Assembly: GCF_014651055.1 (NCBI RefSeq)
Contig: NZ_BMWD01000024.1
Coordinates: forward strand, 1-64,000
DNA length: 64,000 nucleotides
Source: Streptomyces fructofermentans
GTDB lineage: Bacteria > Actinomycetota > Actinomycetes > Streptomycetales > Streptomycetaceae
Direction of reading: 5' to 3'
Positions 34,384-44,373 of this stretch are shown piece after piece. Numbering within the stretch: position 1 is the first letter of the stretch; every line of letters starts with the position of its first letter. The notes below the pieces were generated by a model. The model searched no databases. It was not told the origin of the DNA and saw nothing but the letters and a program-made list of their open reading frames with translations. Position numbers and translations under genes: made by a program.

Positions 34384-37300
34384 ATGAAGAATCATGTGTT
34401 CGCGCCACGATGGCGCGAACAGGCCTGGTTCGGGAGACCCAGCCGGCACGTGGCCGGCTGTGTCGCGCTCGCCCTGGCCGTCACGCTCCTGGACGGGACC
34501 GGTTCCGCGTTCGCGGCCGCCGGCCGGAGCGACAAGCCCGCGCCGAAGAAGTACGCGACCCGGGCGGCGGACATCCCGTCGGCCCGGGTCGCCGCCCGGC
34601 TCTCGGGCAAGCGTGTCGAAGCGCTGTCGGAGCGGACCGAGACCTCCACCACCTGGGTCAACAGGAACGGCTCGCTCACCAGCGAGATCACCGCTGGGCC
34701 GATCCGCTTCAGGGACGAGAGGACAGGCGACTGGCGCTCCGTCGACCTGGACCTGACCACCGACGACTCGGGCACGGTCGTCCCCAAGGCACACCCCCGC
34801 GGTCTGCGGATCTCCGGCAAGTCCGGAACCCGCGCGACGTCCCTCCGGACGGCCCAGGACGCCAAGGCCGTCGACCTGGTCACCCTCGGCGACGGCGACA
34901 ACGGGATCACCCTCCAGTGGAAGGGCGGTCTGCCCAAGCCGAAGCTCGACGGCACCCGGGCCGAGTACAAGGAGGCCGTGCCCGGCGCCGATGTCGTGGT
35001 GGAGGCGACCCGTACCGGCTTCGAGCAGTTCGTGGAGATCAAGGAGAGGCCCGACGACGGCGGGTTCTCCTACACGCTGCCACTCAAGGCCAAGGGCCTC
35101 AAGGCCAAAGTGCAGGCCGACGGCAGCGTGCTGTTCACCGGCAAGAAGAACAAGAAGACCGCGGTGATGCCTGCCCCGGTCATGTGGGACGCCACCGTGG
35201 ACCGCGTCTCCGGCGAGCACACCCGCCGCATCGAGGTCGCTATGAAGGTGGTCCGCAAGGGCGGCACGATCGACCTGGTCGTCACCCCGGACGCGAAGTT
35301 CCTGGCCGACCCGAAGACCACATACCCCGTGACAGTGGACCCGTCGACGTCCACGCTGTCCAACGTGTTCGACACGTACGTGCAGCAGGGCGAGACGGTC
35401 GACTGGTCCTCCGACGTCGAATTGGACGCGGGCAACCCCGGCACGAAGAACGCCGACGGCACGTTCCGTACCGCGCGCTCCTTCATCTCGTGGAACACCG
35501 CGCCAATCTCCGACGCCCTGGTCAACAGCGCCACCCTGTCGCTGTGGAACTTCCACTCGGGCAACACCGACTGCAGCGCCTACCCGTGGGAGGTGTGGTC
35601 CACCGGCGCCGCGTCGACCTCCTCGCGCTGGGGCTCTCAGCCGGCCTGGACGGAGAAGAAGGCCACCTCCACCGAGACCAAGGGCAACCCGGGCTGCGCC
35701 TCGGCCCCCGACGGCTGGGTGAACGCGAACGTGGCCACCCTGGTGCAGGAGTGGGCGTCCGCCAAGACCACCCGCGGCCACATGGGTCTGCGCGCCACCG
35801 ACGAGTCGGCGAGCCTGCCGTGGAAGCGGTTCAACTCCGGCAACGCCGCGTCGAATCCGCCGAAGCTGACGGTCAACTACAACTACCGTCCGCGCACCGG
35901 CACCGACCAGCAGGCCGGCCCGCCGTTCTTCAAGGACACCGCCGGCACGTGGTTCGTCAACACCACGACGCCGACCCTGCAGGACACCTTCGTCGACCCC
36001 AACAACGACAAGGTCGACGGAACCTTCCAGATCTTCGACAACACCACCGGCACGCAGGTCGGGGACGTCCTCGTCTCGCCCTTCGTCGCCTCGGGGCAGC
36101 CGGCCTCGGTGAAGGTCCCGTCGGGGCTGCTGACGAACGGCAGGACGTACAAGTTCCGCACGTCGCCCTACGACGGCCAGCACTACAACAACGGCTGGTC
36201 CGCGTACGCCAACTTCACCGTCGACACCAGCGCCCCCTCCGCGCCGAGTTCGGTGACCTCGACCGACTACCCGACGAACGCCTGGGTCAAGGGCGTGGGC
36301 CAGAACGGCGACTTCACCGTCACCCCGCCCTCCGGTGACCAGAACGGCGTCGAGTGGTCGCTGGACGGCGCGATCTGGGAGAAGGTCCCGACCAGCGGCA
36401 CCACTCCCGTGAAGATCACCATCGCGCCCGAGAAGGCCGGGACCAACGTCCTCCAGGTCCGGGCGACGGACAAGGCGGAGAACAAGTCCGACGCAGTCTC
36501 GTACACCTTCCACGTCGGCCCCGGCGGTGTCACGCTGCCCGACGACGGAACCCGTACCGCGGCCCGCGTGCCGCTGGCCGCGGAGGCCGAGTCCCCGAAG
36601 TTCAACGCCGTGACGTTCCAGTGGCGCCGCGGCGACGCCGACGCCTGGACGAACATCCCCGCCGGCGACGTCACGTCCGGTGGCGACCCGGTGGCCTCCT
36701 GGCCGCTGGCCCTGTCCTCGGGCAGGACTCCGCAGCTCACCTGGAACGCCACCAAAACCGTCGACCCGGACGGCGTGGTCCAGATCCGCGCCGACCTCTC
36801 CGGCTCCGGCGGGGCCTCCGGCGCGTCCGACCCGGTCGGCGTGGTCGTGGACCGCAACGCCGACGGCGCGGCCAACGAGAGCATCGGCCCCGGCTCGGTC
36901 AACCTGCTGACCGGCGACTACACGCTCTCCGGCGGCGACGCCTCGTTCTTCGGCATGAGCGTCACGCGCAGCGCCTCCTCCCGCTCCCCCGGAGCCGGCG
37001 CGGCCGACGAGCAGGCACCGATCTTCGGCAAGGAGTGGCTGTACAGCGCCGCGGCGGACCAGGTGTCCACCCCGTTCGCCTACCTCCACAAGACCTCGGC
37101 GACATCGCTGAGCGTCGGCCTCGCCGGAGACGACAGCCAGATCCACTTCACCGCCAACGCGGCACGCACCGGCTGGATCGCTGAACCCGGCTCCGAGGAC
37201 TACACACTGACGGGCACCTTCAGCGGCAACTTCACCCTGAAGAGCACCGAGGGCGGCACCACGACGTTCGTCCCCGTCGAGGACGGCGGCACCACGTGGC

Positions 37301-40300
37301 GGGCCGGCACGACCTGGATCGAGGGCGTGGACAACTCCACGACCACCACGGTCTCGGAGACCATCACGGTCGGTGAGACCAAGATCGCCCGACCCAGGAA
37401 GATCGTCGCCGGCAACTCGGCGGCGACCAACTCGGCCTGCGCCGCCGACTCCGCCGTCAAGGGCTGCCGTGTGCTGGAGTTCGTCTACGCGACCTCCACC
37501 ACCGCCACGTCCTCGGCGCTCGGCGACGTGAAGGACCAGGTGTCCTCGGTCAGGCTGTGGGCGACCGCGCCCGGCGGTACGGCGTCCACCGCGACCACCG
37601 TCGCGCGCTACACCTACGACGGCGACGGCCGGCTCCGCGAGACCTGGGACCCGCGGATCTCTCCGGCGCTCAAGACCGCGTACGACTACGACTCGGCGGG
37701 TCGGGTGATCTCGCTCAAGCCCGCGGGCCAGCTGGCCTGGTCGTTCACCTACGGCGAGGCGGGCTCCAGCCCGGCGTCCGGTCCCGGGATGCTGCTCAAG
37801 GTCTCCCGGGCGACGCTCACACCGGGCAGCGCCGACCAGACCAACGGCACCGCGGCCACCAACGTCGTCTACGGAGTGCCGCTGACCGGCACCGCCGCCC
37901 CGGAGAACCTGGGCGCCGCCGCCACCGCCTCCTGGGGCCAGTCGGACACCCCGTCCGACGCCACGGCGATCTTCCCCTCCGATCAGGTGCCCTCGTCGAA
38001 CGACGGTTCCGCGCTCTCCGCGAACGACTACGGACGCGCGGGCATCCACTACCTGGACGCCAGTGGCCGCTCGGTCAACGTGGTCGAACCGGGCCACCGC
38101 CTGTCGGTCACCGAGTACGACCGCTTCGGCAACGTGGTCCGCGGCCTGTCCGCCGCCAACCGCGAACTCGCACTCGGTGCCACCGACGCACTCAAGAACG
38201 AACTGACGGACCTGGGCATCAGGTCCCTGGCCTCCGCCGAGCGCGCCCAACTGCTGTCCAACACCTCCGTGTTCGACGCAGACGGCGAGCGGGAGACCGA
38301 CACCTACGGGCCGCTGCACCGCGTCGCGCTGGCGGCGAACCTGACGAGCGGGTCCACCACCCTGGCGGCTGCGGGCACACAGTTGATGGCGCGTCAGCAC
38401 ACGGTCAGGGAGTTCGACTCGGGACGTCCCAGCGACGGCACCGCCGTCGTCCGTGACCAGGTCACCAAGGTCACGGTGGGCGCGCAGCCCCGGTCCTGGC
38501 CCACCCTGACGGCGGACCCGCGGGTCACCACGACGACCTACGACTGGGTCAAGGGCCAGCAGACGAGTTCCACCGTCGACCCGGGCGGTCTGGCCATCAC
38601 CACGTCCGCAGGCTACGACTCCCAGGGACGGGTGAACCGCGAGTCCCAGCCCGCGTCCAGCGGCTCCGACGCGGGTACGACACTCGTCACGTACTACACC
38701 GCCGACGGCACCGGAACCTGCGGCGGCAAGCCGGAATGGGCGGACCAGATCTGCCGCCTCGCCCCGGCGGCCGACGTCGCCGGCGGCGGCTCCAACCCGG
38801 CGCAACTGCCCACCAAGGTGCTGGAGTACGGGCTGTTCGGCCAGGCCACCAAGATCATCGAGACGGCCAACGGCGTCACCCGCACCACCACGACGGGCTA
38901 CGACGCGGCCGGCCGCGTCACGACCCTCACCATCTCCGGTGGAGTCGGCACCGCCGTGCCCTCGGGCACCACGGCCTTCGACGACGCCACCGGCCTCCCG
39001 GTCAGCCACACCTCGTCGACCGGCGGCACCATCAGCCGGACGTACGACAAGCTCGGCCGGCAGATGACCTACACCGACGCGGACGGAGGCGCCACCACCA
39101 CCAGGTACGACGCGCTCGACCGGCCGACCACCGTCACCGACAACGTCCCGTCGACCACCACCTACACCTATGACACCGCCGTCGACCCCCTCGGCCGCCT
39201 CACCTCCGTGACCGACTCCGTGGCCGGCACGTTCACCGCCCGCTACGACGAGGACGGAGAACTGGCCACCCAAGGACTGCCCGGCGGCTACACCACGAAG
39301 GACACCGTCGACCCCGCGGGCACGACCACCAGCCGGATGGTCACCCGCAACAGCGACGACTCCGTGGTGATCGCCGACAGCGTCACCGAGACAGTGCACG
39401 GACAGACCGCCACCCACGCCGGAACCCCCGGCGTCACCGCCTCCCAGGCCTACGCCTACGACAAGGCGGGCCGGCTGACGCAGGCGCAGGACACCGCCAC
39501 CGACGCGATCTGCACCACCCGCGCCTACACCTTCGACAAGAACTCCAACCGCAAGACGCTGGCCACCGCGACAGCCGCGGTGAACGCCGACTGCACCACC
39601 TCCGGCGCCACCACGACGTCGTACACCTACGACACCGGTGACCGGCAGACCGGCACCGGCTACGTCTACGACGCGCTGGGCCGCACCACCGCCAAGCCGG
39701 GCACCATGCTGGCGTACCACGTCAACGACCTGGTGCAGCAGCAGACGGCGGGCACCGAGCGCCAGACGTGGACTCTGGACTCGGCCCTGCGCCTCCGCTC
39801 CACCACCACGGAGTCCAACACCTCCGGCACCTGGACCCAGACCGCGTCCAGGCTCAACCACTACGACTCCGACGGGGACAGCCCCCGCTGGATCGTGGAG
39901 AACGCGGGCGGCAGCGCGGTCACCCGCAACGTGCTCGGCCCCGACAGCAAGTTGGCGGCGACCACCACCAAGACCGGTGGCACGGTGCTCCAACTCGCCA
40001 ACCTGCACGGCGACATCACGCTGCAACTGCCAGCCGACGCCGCCGTCGCCCCGGTGGTGCTGGACGCCGACGAGTTCGGCAACCCCCGCACGGGGCAGTC
40101 CGCCGCACGCTACGACTGGCTCGGCGCGCACCAGCGCTCGTCCGAGACCGTCACCGGGCTGACGCTCATGGGCGCTCGCCTGTACGACCCGGCCACCGGG
40201 CGCTTCCTTTCCCTCGACCCGGTCCGGGGCGGCAGCGCCAACGCCTACGACTACGCCAACGCCGACCCGGTCAACCAGTTCGACCTGGACGGCCGTGCCT

Positions 40301-40692
40301 CGGCCTGGCGCAAGAAGTACGAGGAGGCCAAGGCCTGCAACAGCCTGGGGCACGGGGGCTGCGCGTTCGCGATATCCCTGTCGGGCATCCTGCTGTGGAA
40401 ACTCCCCGGCAGCAAGTCCCGGAACAACGCCCTGCGGCACTTCATCTGGCAGGCCGCGCTGACCTACTTCTTCGGCTGGCGTGCCGCCAAGCGGCTCGGC
40501 GACGCCCACGAGTACGGGCAGACGAGCAAGGACAGCCGAAAGGACCAACGCAACAACGCGGTGGCACGCGCCTTCGCCACCCACAGCTATTACCGGTACT
40601 GGATGCGCTACTACGCCAACCGCGGCTATCTGTTCCAGTACCTGTACGCCGCCGGCAGCTGGTACTACAGCCACGGGTACCTGGCCAGGTGA
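34384..40692 (+). CDS. Secreted RHS-repeat polymorphic toxin, 2102 aa
   Basis: A basic n-region and hydrophobic core (HVAGCVALALAVTLLDGTGSAFA) form a signal peptide. Residues about 320-505 are a DNRLRE/CBM-like domain (VFDTYVQQG, PKLTVNYN), then fibronectin-like strands to about 870. From about 1075, RHS/YD repeats (YDYDSAGRVISL, YDKLGRQMTYTD, YDALDRPTTVTD) lead to the RHS core end (GARLYDPATGRFLSLDPV, YDYANADPVNQFDLDG). The last 130 residues are the variable tip, with NALRHFIWQA, RLGDAHEYG and DQRNNAVARAF, a His/Asp-His-Glu/Asn-Asn pattern resembling DUF6973-like toxin domains. RHS shells encapsulate and deliver the tip. The following gene encodes a lipoprotein, probably the cognate immunity protein. 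Confidence 0.9.
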   Translation: MKNHVFAPRWREQAWFGRPSRHVAGCVALALAVTLLDGTGSAFAAAGRSDKPAPKKYATRAADIPSARVAARLSGKRVEALSERTETSTTWVNRNGSLTSEITAGPIRFRDERTGDWRSVDLDLTTDDSGTVVPKAHPRGLRISGKSGTRATSLRTAQDAKAVDLVTLGDGDNGITLQWKGGLPKPKLDGTRAEYKEAVPGADVVVEATRTGFEQFVEIKERPDDGGFSYTLPLKAKGLKAKVQADGSVLFTGKKNKKTAVMPAPVMWDATVDRVSGEHTRRIEVAMKVVRKGGTIDLVVTPDAKFLADPKTTYPVTVDPSTSTLSNVFDTYVQQGETVDWSSDVELDAGNPGTKNADGTFRTARSFISWNTAPISDALVNSATLSLWNFHSGNTDCSAYPWEVWSTGAASTSSRWGSQPAWTEKKATSTETKGNPGCASAPDGWVNANVATLVQEWASAKTTRGHMGLRATDESASLPWKRFNSGNAASNPPKLTVNYNYRPRTGTDQQAGPPFFKDTAGTWFVNTTTPTLQDTFVDPNNDKVDGTFQIFDNTTGTQVGDVLVSPFVASGQPASVKVPSGLLTNGRTYKFRTSPYDGQHYNNGWSAYANFTVDTSAPSAPSSVTSTDYPTNAWVKGVGQNGDFTVTPPSGDQNGVEWSLDGAIWEKVPTSGTTPVKITIAPEKAGTNVLQVRATDKAENKSDAVSYTFHVGPGGVTLPDDGTRTAARVPLAAEAESPKFNAVTFQWRRGDADAWTNIPAGDVTSGGDPVASWPLALSSGRTPQLTWNATKTVDPDGVVQIRADLSGSGGASGASDPVGVVVDRNADGAANESIGPGSVNLLTGDYTLSGGDASFFGMSVTRSASSRSPGAGAADEQAPIFGKEWLYSAAADQVSTPFAYLHKTSATSLSVGLAGDDSQIHFTANAARTGWIAEPGSEDYTLTGTFSGNFTLKSTEGGTTTFVPVEDGGTTWRAGTTWIEGVDNSTTTTVSETITVGETKIARPRKIVAGNSAATNSACAADSAVKGCRVLEFVYATSTTATSSALGDVKDQVSSVRLWATAPGGTASTATTVARYTYDGDGRLRETWDPRISPALKTAYDYDSAGRVISLKPAGQLAWSFTYGEAGSSPASGPGMLLKVSRATLTPGSADQTNGTAATNVVYGVPLTGTAAPENLGAAATASWGQSDTPSDATAIFPSDQVPSSNDGSALSANDYGRAGIHYLDASGRSVNVVEPGHRLSVTEYDRFGNVVRGLSAANRELALGATDALKNELTDLGIRSLASAERAQLLSNTSVFDADGERETDTYGPLHRVALAANLTSGSTTLAAAGTQLMARQHTVREFDSGRPSDGTAVVRDQVTKVTVGAQPRSWPTLTADPRVTTTTYDWVKGQQTSSTVDPGGLAITTSAGYDSQGRVNRESQPASSGSDAGTTLVTYYTADGTGTCGGKPEWADQICRLAPAADVAGGGSNPAQLPTKVLEYGLFGQATKIIETANGVTRTTTTGYDAAGRVTTLTISGGVGTAVPSGTTAFDDATGLPVSHTSSTGGTISRTYDKLGRQMTYTDADGGATTTRYDALDRPTTVTDNVPSTTTYTYDTAVDPLGRLTSVTDSVAGTFTARYDEDGELATQGLPGGYTTKDTVDPAGTTTSRMVTRNSDDSVVIADSVTETVHGQTATHAGTPGVTASQAYAYDKAGRLTQAQDTATDAICTTRAYTFDKNSNRKTLATATAAVNADCTTSGATTTSYTYDTGDRQTGTGYVYDALGRTTAKPGTMLAYHVNDLVQQQTAGTERQTWTLDSALRLRSTTTESNTSGTWTQTASRLNHYDSDGDSPRWIVENAGGSAVTRNVLGPDSKLAATTTKTGGTVLQLANLHGDITLQLPADAAVAPVVLDADEFGNPRTGQSAARYDWLGAHQRSSETVTGLTLMGARLYDPATGRFLSLDPVRGGSANAYDYANADPVNQFDLDGRASAWRKKYEEAKACNSLGHGGCAFAISLSGILLWKLPGSKSRNNALRHFIWQAALTYFFGWRAAKRLGDAHEYGQTSKDSRKDQRNNAVARAFATHSYYRYWMRYYANRGYLFQYLYAAGSWYYSHGYLAR

Positions 40693-40858
40693 TCCGGGTC
40701 CGGCCGTGGGACGCTTCCGTCCGATGACCGGATGACATCGCAATCCGTGTGCCGGGGTCGGTCCTCAACGGGACCGGCCCCGGCACCGCCGCCTCACCTC
40801 TGCCGACTCCCCCACCGCACTGTGCAGCCCGCCCGCCCCACGCACCTCGGGAGACCCC

Positions 40859-41428
40859 ATGCCGCCCCGGACGCACCTCACCCGGTCGACCGCCCTGCCC
40901 ACCACGCTCCTGGTGGCCACCGCACTGCTCACCGCGGGCCTGACCGGCTGCTCCGCTCTCTCCCCGTTCAACACCTGCGAAGACACCGCGGAACGGGTGA
41001 AGCAACTGCGCTCCCAGCCCATCCTGAAGTCCGTCCCGAAGGGGGCCATCGCCCCGAAGGACCCCACCTTGGTGGAATCCGGCTGCATCGACGACAGTGG
41101 CGACGCCTGGCTGTACGCCGACCGGATCTACGCGTTCCCCGGCTCCCGGCAGCAGGTCGTCGACCACTACCTCGGCGCCGCGGAGGCGGACGGCTGGCGC
41201 CTGCGGCCCGACCCGGTCGATCCGGACATCGCCGACAGCGTGGGCGGACTGTGCTTCACCAAGGGTGGGGACGGTCACGCCCTGCTGCTGACCGTGCAGT
41301 TCACCACGGCAGGTCAGCTGAAGGTCGAGCACGAGTACGACGCGGGGCCGGAGTTCGACTCGGGTTCGGGATTCGAGATAGAGGTCGGCTCCGAGACCGA
41401 CGGGGCGACGACGGGCTGCTTCGACTGA
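40859..41428 (+). CDS. Lipoprotein, probable immunity protein of the RHS toxin
   Basis: The 189-residue protein has a signal with lipobox (TALLTAGLTGCSAL), placing it on the outer face of the membrane. The rest is soluble with Cys at several positions (NTCEDT, ESGCIDD, GGLCFTKG, TTGCFD), which could form two disulfides. It begins 166 bp after the toxin gene on the same strand and is followed by a strong terminator. In toxin-immunity pairs an extracytoplasmic immunity protein implies the toxin tip acts at the membrane, cell wall or outside, which is an inference here. I know no family for it. Confidence 0.65.
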   Translation: MPPRTHLTRSTALPTTLLVATALLTAGLTGCSALSPFNTCEDTAERVKQLRSQPILKSVPKGAIAPKDPTLVESGCIDDSGDAWLYADRIYAFPGSRQQVVDHYLGAAEADGWRLRPDPVDPDIADSVGGLCFTKGGDGHALLLTVQFTTAGQLKVEHEYDAGPEFDSGSGFEIEVGSETDGATTGCFD

Positions 41429-41505
41429 GCCTCCCCGCCCGGTTCCACGTGGCTACGGGCGGGAGCCGAGCGGCGGTCGTGACTACGGGGCCGCGTCACC
41501 GCAAC

Positions 41506-41550
41506 GGCCGGTGGGCCCGGACCGTATACCGCGGTCCGGGCCCACCGGCC
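41506..41550. terminator. Strong bidirectional hairpin terminator
   Basis: Perfect 19-bp arms (ggccggtgggcccggaccg and its complement) with a 7-nt loop, centred between the convergent lipoprotein and membrane mini-protein genes. Confidence 0.85.
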
Positions 41551-41570
41551 TCTGTGCAGACGTGACTTCG

Positions 41571-41842
41571 TCAGGCGGTGGGGAACCCGGCGGGGCTCCG
41601 GACCTCGGACAGCGCCTTCTTGATGGTCACCTTGGCGAAGTAGCCGAAGCCGAAGAGGATGCACTGGACGACGTACCAGAACTTCTCGGCCGAGGTCATC
41701 TCGACCAGCCCGTACTCGCTCAGCGCCTTCTTGACCGGCACCTTCTGGAAGTAGGCGGCACCGAGGTAGATGCAGCCGAGGATGTACCAGAACTTCTCCC
41801 AGGACGTGGTGGTGCCCTGACCGAGGTGCTGTCGTTCTGCCA
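41571..41842 (-). CDS. Small membrane protein made of two tandem repeats
   Basis: The 90-residue protein consists of two copies of a ~33-residue unit: SWEKFWYILGCIYLGAAYFQ followed by KVPVKKALSEYG, then SAEKFWYVVQCILFGFGYFA followed by KVTIKKALSEVR. Each has an EKFWY start, a hydrophobic Cys-containing membrane helix and a basic KKALSE end. Two short membrane passes are predicted. ATG 41842 is preceded by GGAAGG. I do not recognise it; possible roles are a membrane anchor, holin- or bacteriocin-like peptide, or regulator of a membrane enzyme. Confidence 0.7.
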
Positions 41843-42427
41843 TGACGTTCACTGCCTTCCGATGAGCATGAGGATCCGGGGAACGCGCCGATCCGGACCC
41901 TTGCGGGCAGCCTCGGGGCAACAGGTCCTCACGCAGGCGCGGAACGCCTGGCGGCATGCTGAAGCACGAGGTGAGATGGCGTGGGTGATGAGCACGTCTA
42001 CGGTGCTGGTCGTCACGACGACCAGCCGCCCCCCGATGTGTGCAAGCCGCAGCATAGGGCAAGAGGCCTTGATCGTCACCTCGGATATGTCGAGGTCAGG
42101 AGCACTGCGCGGCGCAGGGCCGGCATACGCGGCCCGGGCGCATCGGGACGGCATCCGACTCGCAGCTCGGTTCGCGGCTTCCCACGCGTCGACGGTCATG
42201 GGTCCGGCGTCCGGGCGGTGTCGTCGCAACTCGCCGGGCATGCACTCGCCCGCCATGCGGGAGCCCCTTCTTGGACTGCCGAACTCCCATGACGCCAGGA
42301 CGAGTTCGAGCGCCGCGCCCCTTCGGAGTCACCGTCCGCCCCAGGCGGGTAGGGCGCGGCCATCCGGAGCCCACGGCTCCGACCGGTCTCCTCCAGGCGC
42401 GAGTTGCCGCGTCCCGTCAGGCCGTTG

Positions 42428-43291
42428 TCATTCCCCGATCGGCACGGCGTTGCCTGTGACGCGCACCCGCGCGTCGTCAGGATCCACCTGGACGAGCAGA
42501 TCGCTCGGCCGTCCCATGTCCTCGCCCTGCCGGATGGCGATCGCGCCGGAAGCGGCCGACGTACCCAGCGTGCGCAGGTATCCGCCGAAGGCCGCCGCCG
42601 CCGCTCCGGTGGCCGGGTCCTCGACGACTCCGCCGACCGGGAAGGGGTCCCGCGCGTGGAAGCGCTCTTCGCTCTCGCGCCAGAACAAATGCACCGTCGT
42701 CCAGCCGTACCGGCGCATGACGGCGGCCAGAGCCTCGAAGTCGTAGTCCAGGTCGGCCAGTCGGGCTCGGGAGCCGGCCGCGAGCACGAGATGCTCGTTC
42801 CCGGCGAAGGCCACGTGCGGCGGCAGCGCCGGGTCGAGGTCGTCCGCCGCCCACCGCAGGGCCTCGAGCGCTTCCGCCACCTCGTCGGCCCGGGCCGGAC
42901 GGGACCGCGTGGGGACGCTGGTCAACGTCGCCCGCACCCCGCCTCGGTCGTCCCTCACGGTCTCGATCCCGATCTCACCGGCGGCGGTGTCGAAGACGAG
43001 TCCGCCGGGGCCCATGCGCTCGGCGAGCGCCACCGACCCCGCGACGGTGGCATGCCCGCAGAAGGCGACCTCGGCGAGAGGGCTGAAGTAGCGCACCGAG
43101 AACCGGCGCCGCTCCTCGTCCCGGGCTGTGACGAACATGGTCTCCGAATAGCCGACCTCGGCGGCGATCGCGAGCATCTCGCGCTCGTCGAGTCGTGTGG
43201 CGTCGAGGACGACGCCTGCCGGATTTCCGCCGTCGGGGTGCGAGGTGAACGCCGCGTAGCGCAGGACATCGGTGGCCGTCGAGAAGGTCAT
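42428..43291 (-). CDS. PhzF-family isomerase/epimerase-like protein
   Basis: The 287-residue protein shows the PhzF signature GGNPAGVVLDA, with the conserved Glu a little later in MLAIAAEVGYSETMFV, AEVAFCGHATVAGS (GHAT motif), and GVVEDPATGAAAAAFGGYLR. PhzF proteins have the diaminopimelate-epimerase fold and act in phenazine synthesis, but most genomic copies have unknown isomerase roles. ATG 43291 is preferred; an ATG nine codons upstream also exists. It is divergent from the LysR gene, and a LysR box lies between them. Confidence 0.9.
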   Translation of the reverse strand: MTFSTATDVLRYAAFTSHPDGGNPAGVVLDATRLDEREMLAIAAEVGYSETMFVTARDEERRRFSVRYFSPLAEVAFCGHATVAGSVALAERMGPGGLVFDTAAGEIGIETVRDDRGGVRATLTSVPTRSRPARADEVAEALEALRWAADDLDPALPPHVAFAGNEHLVLAAGSRARLADLDYDFEALAAVMRRYGWTTVHLFWRESEERFHARDPFPVGGVVEDPATGAAAAAFGGYLRTLGTSAASGAIAIRQGEDMGRPSDLLVQVDPDDARVRVTGNAVPIGE

Positions 43292-43347
43292 GCCCTCAGC
43301 CTCGCACTTCCTCTTCATTACTTCCAACGATTGCTTTTCATAGAACC

Positions 43348-43364
43348 CATCGAGCCATTCGATG
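43348..43364. promoter_or_regulatory. LysR-type binding box between PhzF and LysR genes
   Basis: catcga-gccat-tcgatg is a perfect dyad and contains T-N11-A (tcgagccattcga), the standard LysR recognition pattern. It is 19 bp before the LysR start codon, suiting autoregulation and control of phzF. Confidence 0.65.
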
Positions 43365-43382
43365 ACTTGTTAGGGTTCCGCC

Positions 43383-44270
43383 ATGGACACACGGCTGCTG
43401 CAGACCTTCACCGCCCTCGCCAGGACGGGAAGCTTCACCGCCACCGCCGTCGAGCTCCGGCTGGCGCAATCCACGGTCACCGTCCAGATCAAGACCCTGG
43501 AAAAGGCGTTGGGCACCCGGCTCTTCGACCGCCTGTCCAGGGGTGCCCTGCTCACCGAGGCCGGACGCCGGCTGCTCACCCTGGCCGAGGACGTCCTGGA
43601 GTCCGAGTCACGGTTGTTCGCGGCCGCCACCGAGGGCGGCCCGGTCGCCGGGACGGTGGTGGTGGGAGCGGGCGAGACCCTCTGCTCGGCGCACATGCCG
43701 GCCGTGATCGTCGCACTGCGCAGCCTCCACCCCGAGGTGGAAGTACGCCTGGAGCCGGGCGGCACCGCCGCGGTCGTGGACGGGCTCCAGACCGGCAGGC
43801 TCGACTGCGCGCTCCTGCTTGAGGAGCGGGTCGAGTTCCCGGACGTCACGGCTCAGCGCGTCACCGAACTGCCGTTGGTCCTGTTGTGTGCCCCCACCCA
43901 CCGCCTGGCGGGCCGGGACCGGCCGGCGACCTGGCAGGAACTGGCCGAAGAGGACTTCTTCCTCCACGAACAAGGCTGCTCCTACAGCGACCGGCTGGCC
44001 GAACACCTCCTGTCGGTTCCCGGCGCCCGCCCCCGACTCACGCGGTTCGGCAGCATCGAGGCAACCCGCTCCTGCGTCGCGGCCGGACTCGGCCTCACCG
44101 TCCTCCCCCACACCAACGTGGCGGAGTCGCTGCGCACGGGCCACCTCAACGCCGTACCCGGTCCCTCACTTCCCGGTGTCTCCGTCCACCTGGCCCGCCA
44201 CAGCCGGCGCCTGCCCTCCCGCGCGGCACGCGCCGTCGCCGACCAAGTGCTCAGCCACTTCCACACGTGA
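43383..44270 (+). CDS. LysR-family transcriptional regulator
   Basis: The 295-residue protein has the LysR winged helix (MDTRLLQTFTALARTGSFTATAVELRLAQSTVTVQIKTLE) followed by linker helix and a periplasmic-binding-protein-like effector domain (GTVVVGAGETLCSAHMPAVI, LVLLCAPTHRLAGRD). Typical length. It is divergent from the PhzF gene and probably regulates it together with itself, acting as an activator when a small molecule binds. The effector is not predictable. Confidence 0.93.
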   Translation: MDTRLLQTFTALARTGSFTATAVELRLAQSTVTVQIKTLEKALGTRLFDRLSRGALLTEAGRRLLTLAEDVLESESRLFAAATEGGPVAGTVVVGAGETLCSAHMPAVIVALRSLHPEVEVRLEPGGTAAVVDGLQTGRLDCALLLEERVEFPDVTAQRVTELPLVLLCAPTHRLAGRDRPATWQELAEEDFFLHEQGCSYSDRLAEHLLSVPGARPRLTRFGSIEATRSCVAAGLGLTVLPHTNVAESLRTGHLNAVPGPSLPGVSVHLARHSRRLPSRAARAVADQVLSHFHT

Positions 44271-44373
44271 CCGGGTCGAGTGGACCTCCCCCTTCCCGTC
44301 CACCGGCCCGCGTCGATTCAGCGGGTGAATCCCGGGCCGGAAGGTTCCACGATCACGGTCCTACGCTGGCGAC

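Noticed and set aside
34345..40743. A 2132-codon open frame antisense to the RHS toxin gene
   Set aside because: It is a mirror of very GC-rich codons on the other strand; sequence is Gly/Val/Arg low-complexity with no domain, while the plus-strand frame has a signal peptide and clear RHS repeats.
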